DNA of 7,164 nt from the NCBI GenBank assembly GCA_028873155.1, contig JAGWML010000156.1, positions 1 to 7,164 of the forward strand, in the 5' to 3' direction. The notes under the pieces are model-generated. The model worked only from the letters and a program-made list of their open reading frames with translations. It made no database searches and was not told the DNA's origin. The position numbers were made by a program, and so were the translations under genes. Below are positions 5,884-7,164 of this stretch, piece by piece. The number at the start of each line of letters is the position of its first letter. Positions within the stretch are counted from its first letter, which is position 1. The DNA comes from Acidobacteriota bacterium. GTDB lineage: Bacteria; Acidobacteriota; Terriglobia; Terriglobales; Acidobacteriaceae.

Positions 5884-5899
5884 CAGTTTAGTTTGTCAA
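5871..5899 (-). promoter_or_regulatory. Promoter of the exporter-TetR operon
   Basis: A perfect -35 box, TTGACA (5894-5899), is followed after 17 bases by CAGTAT (5871-5876), a weaker -10 that keeps the A and the final AT of the consensus. Transcription would start near 5864, leaving a short leader before the GTG at 5848. The -35 lies about 40 bases after the stop of the upstream oxidoreductase, and no clear terminator is seen between them, so some readthrough is possible. Confidence 0.6.
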
Positions 5900-5939
5900 G
5901 GCGCCGCTCCGTTGCACTGAATGCACTCGAATCTGCGTT

Positions 5940-7164
5940 CTAGACCCGCATCTGTTCTTCTGCAATCGCCTGCAACATGGCTGCATTGTCTGAGAACTTG
6001 AAAGAAGGCAGTTTGCGCTCCTGCGCAATGGCTTCTTCTACGCGGCCCAGCAGCGCAAGATCGTCCTTCGTCACCGGCTGCAAGCCAAATGCCTCCAGCC
6101 GCACCAGAATCTCCCTCTCAGCGAACGTCTCCGGGTCCGCAACAGCCTTGACGTACTCGATGGCCCGCGTCGCGCCCACTTCCCCGTCATGACGCGCAAT
6201 CCCTGCAAGGCCCGTGCTCGCTTTACGCGCCCACCCAGCCACAAACCATCCAGGAATCGGCGCGCCTGTCTTTGGGTCCACCACCGGGTAGCCCGGCTCG
6301 TGCGGATGGTCGGGGTCCGATTGTGTTGCGTAGCCGTGCGGCCCCATGGGCAAACCAATCTTGGGATCGTGCTCGTCGCCGATTGCAAAGATCAGCGTGT
6401 CCACCTCCAGCTCAGTTTGCTGGCCATTCGCCACGGCGGACGTGCTGCCATCCGATTTCAGCACCAGGTCATTTTCTGCGATCTGAAGCCGCGCAATGCG
6501 CCCGCTCGCGTCGGGAAGAATCGCGCTCGGCGAAGAAAGAAAGCGGAACGAAAGTCGCGGCGGAACAGCCGCAGTCTCCGGTTTGGCCAGCTTGCGAAAA
6601 TGCTCCTGAAAGAGCTTCTCTGCCGAGACATCCTGGTTGCACCGGGCGCAACGCTCGCGCACGCGCTCCAGTTCCGCGGCCAGATCATCGCGCGAAATGT
6701 GCTGCTCAACATACTCGATTTCTTTCTCATCGAATTTGACTTCGAGCGGCCCACGGCGCGCAATCACGACTACACTCTCAGTCACGCGGCCCGGCTCATC
6801 CTGCAGCACCCAGCGCGCAATATCGATAGCCACGTTTCCCACCCCGACGATGGCCACACGTCTTCCCGTCGAAAAGTCCATCGAGGCATACGGCGGAAGC
6901 TGGTTATAGGCATAGACAAAGTCCTTTGCCGCGTAGACGCCCTTCGCATTCGCTCCCGGCAGCCCCAGCTTCTTTGCCCCTTGCGCGCCGCAGGCAAACA
7001 CAATCGCCGCCGGGTGCATGGCCTGCAAGTCCTGAATTTTGAGTTGGTGCTCGTCACCCACCTGCACGTTGCCAAAGTAGTGCACGTTGGGCATGGCGAG
7101 TACCTGCGCGAACTGCTTCCGCAGACCGGATTTCATCTTTTCTTTTACGGGATAAATGCCGTAT
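5940..7164 (-). CDS. NADPH-dependent FAD oxidoreductase, ferredoxin/adrenodoxin reductase-like, 5' end outside window
   Basis: The C-terminal 407 residues are visible; the frame stays open through the right edge, adding YGIYPVKEK before the first Met at 7136. That Met is therefore internal, and the N-terminal FAD-binding GxGxxG segment lies outside. The resemblance is to adrenodoxin reductase/FprA, which passes electrons from NADPH via FAD to ferredoxin-like proteins. Counting from the Met at 7136: FACGAQG (47-53) corresponds to the ATG-type FAD motif, GVGNVAIDIAR (98-108) is the NADP Rossmann loop, and ARRGPLEVKFDEKEIEYV (126-143) carries the Arg127-Arg128 pair expected to bind the NADP 2'-phosphate. 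AGWARKASTG (300-309) matches the family's GWxxRGPxG site but with Ala-Ser for Gly-Pro. A CARC pair (163-166) lies in a helical linker after the NADP domain. A helical tail follows residue 330. Electron acceptor unknown; a relative acting on another substrate is possible. The gene ends 91 bases before the exporter ATPase start. Confidence 0.85.
   Translation of the reverse strand, partial: YGIYPVKEKMKSGLRKQFAQVLAMPNVHYFGNVQVGDEHQLKIQDLQAMHPAAIVFACGAQGAKKLGLPGANAKGVYAAKDFVYAYNQLPPYASMDFSTGRRVAIVGVGNVAIDIARWVLQDEPGRVTESVVVIARRGPLEVKFDEKEIEYVEQHISRDDLAAELERVRERCARCNQDVSAEKLFQEHFRKLAKPETAAVPPRLSFRFLSSPSAILPDASGRIARLQIAENDLVLKSDGSTSAVANGQQTELEVDTLIFAIGDEHDPKIGLPMGPHGYATQSDPDHPHEPGYPVVDPKTGAPIPGWFVAGWARKASTGLAGIARHDGEVGATRAIEYVKAVADPETFAEREILVRLEAFGLQPVTKDDLALLGRVEEAIAQERKLPSFKFSDNAAMLQAIAEEQMRV

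Noticed and set aside
5900..5939. Possible terminator after the oxidoreductase
   Set aside because: Only a 4-bp arm palindrome (TGCA-CTGAA-TGCA) is present, with no T-run, so it does not support a terminator call.

Overview
The window is a compact, GC-rich bacterial chromosomal segment with seven protein genes and no RNA genes, insertion sequences, CRISPR arrays or phage genes. Gene content and protein style suggest an Acidobacteriota (Terriglobales-like) soil bacterium: a short-form AccA, a CPBP-family membrane protein, a Tat-exported amidase-signature enzyme and a DrrA/DrrB/TetR efflux operon. This assignment is inferred from resemblance and no marker gene confirms it. The genes cover nearly the whole window; the longest gene-free stretch is 235 bases (1664-1898).

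Layout. Positions 1-722 (minus) hold the first 240 residues of a CPBP (CAAX protease/bacteriocin-processing) family membrane protein, cut by the left edge. Positions 821-1663 (minus) encode AccA, the carboxyltransferase alpha subunit of acetyl-CoA carboxylase. A divergent promoter region follows (1664-1898), with candidate promoters on both strands and a short hairpin in each leader. Positions 1899-3698 (plus) encode a 599-residue amidase-signature hydrolase with a twin-arginine signal peptide. It converges tail-to-tail with the next operon, and both stop codons are read from one CTAG tetranucleotide (3695-3698).

The minus-strand operon from 5848 to 3695 encodes an ABC-2 exporter ATPase, its permease and a TetR-family regulator, in that order. 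The ATPase and permease genes overlap by ATGA, and permease and regulator are separated by one base. The operon has a promoter with a perfect TTGACA -35 box, and a 17-bp imperfect palindrome covers its -10 region. The simplest reading is a drug or lipid efflux pump repressed by the TetR protein encoded at the end of its own transcript. Upstream, 5940-7164 (minus) is the C-terminal part of an NADPH-dependent FAD oxidoreductase of the adrenodoxin reductase/FprA type, cut by the right edge.

No clearly new multi-gene system was found. The observations most worth a second look are the loss of canonical catalytic residues in the CPBP protein, the self-contained operator/promoter of the exporter operon, the shared CTAG stop, the 5'-terminal hairpin of the amidase mRNA, the missing N-terminal helices of AccA and the unusual NADPH-site and CxxC features of the oxidoreductase.
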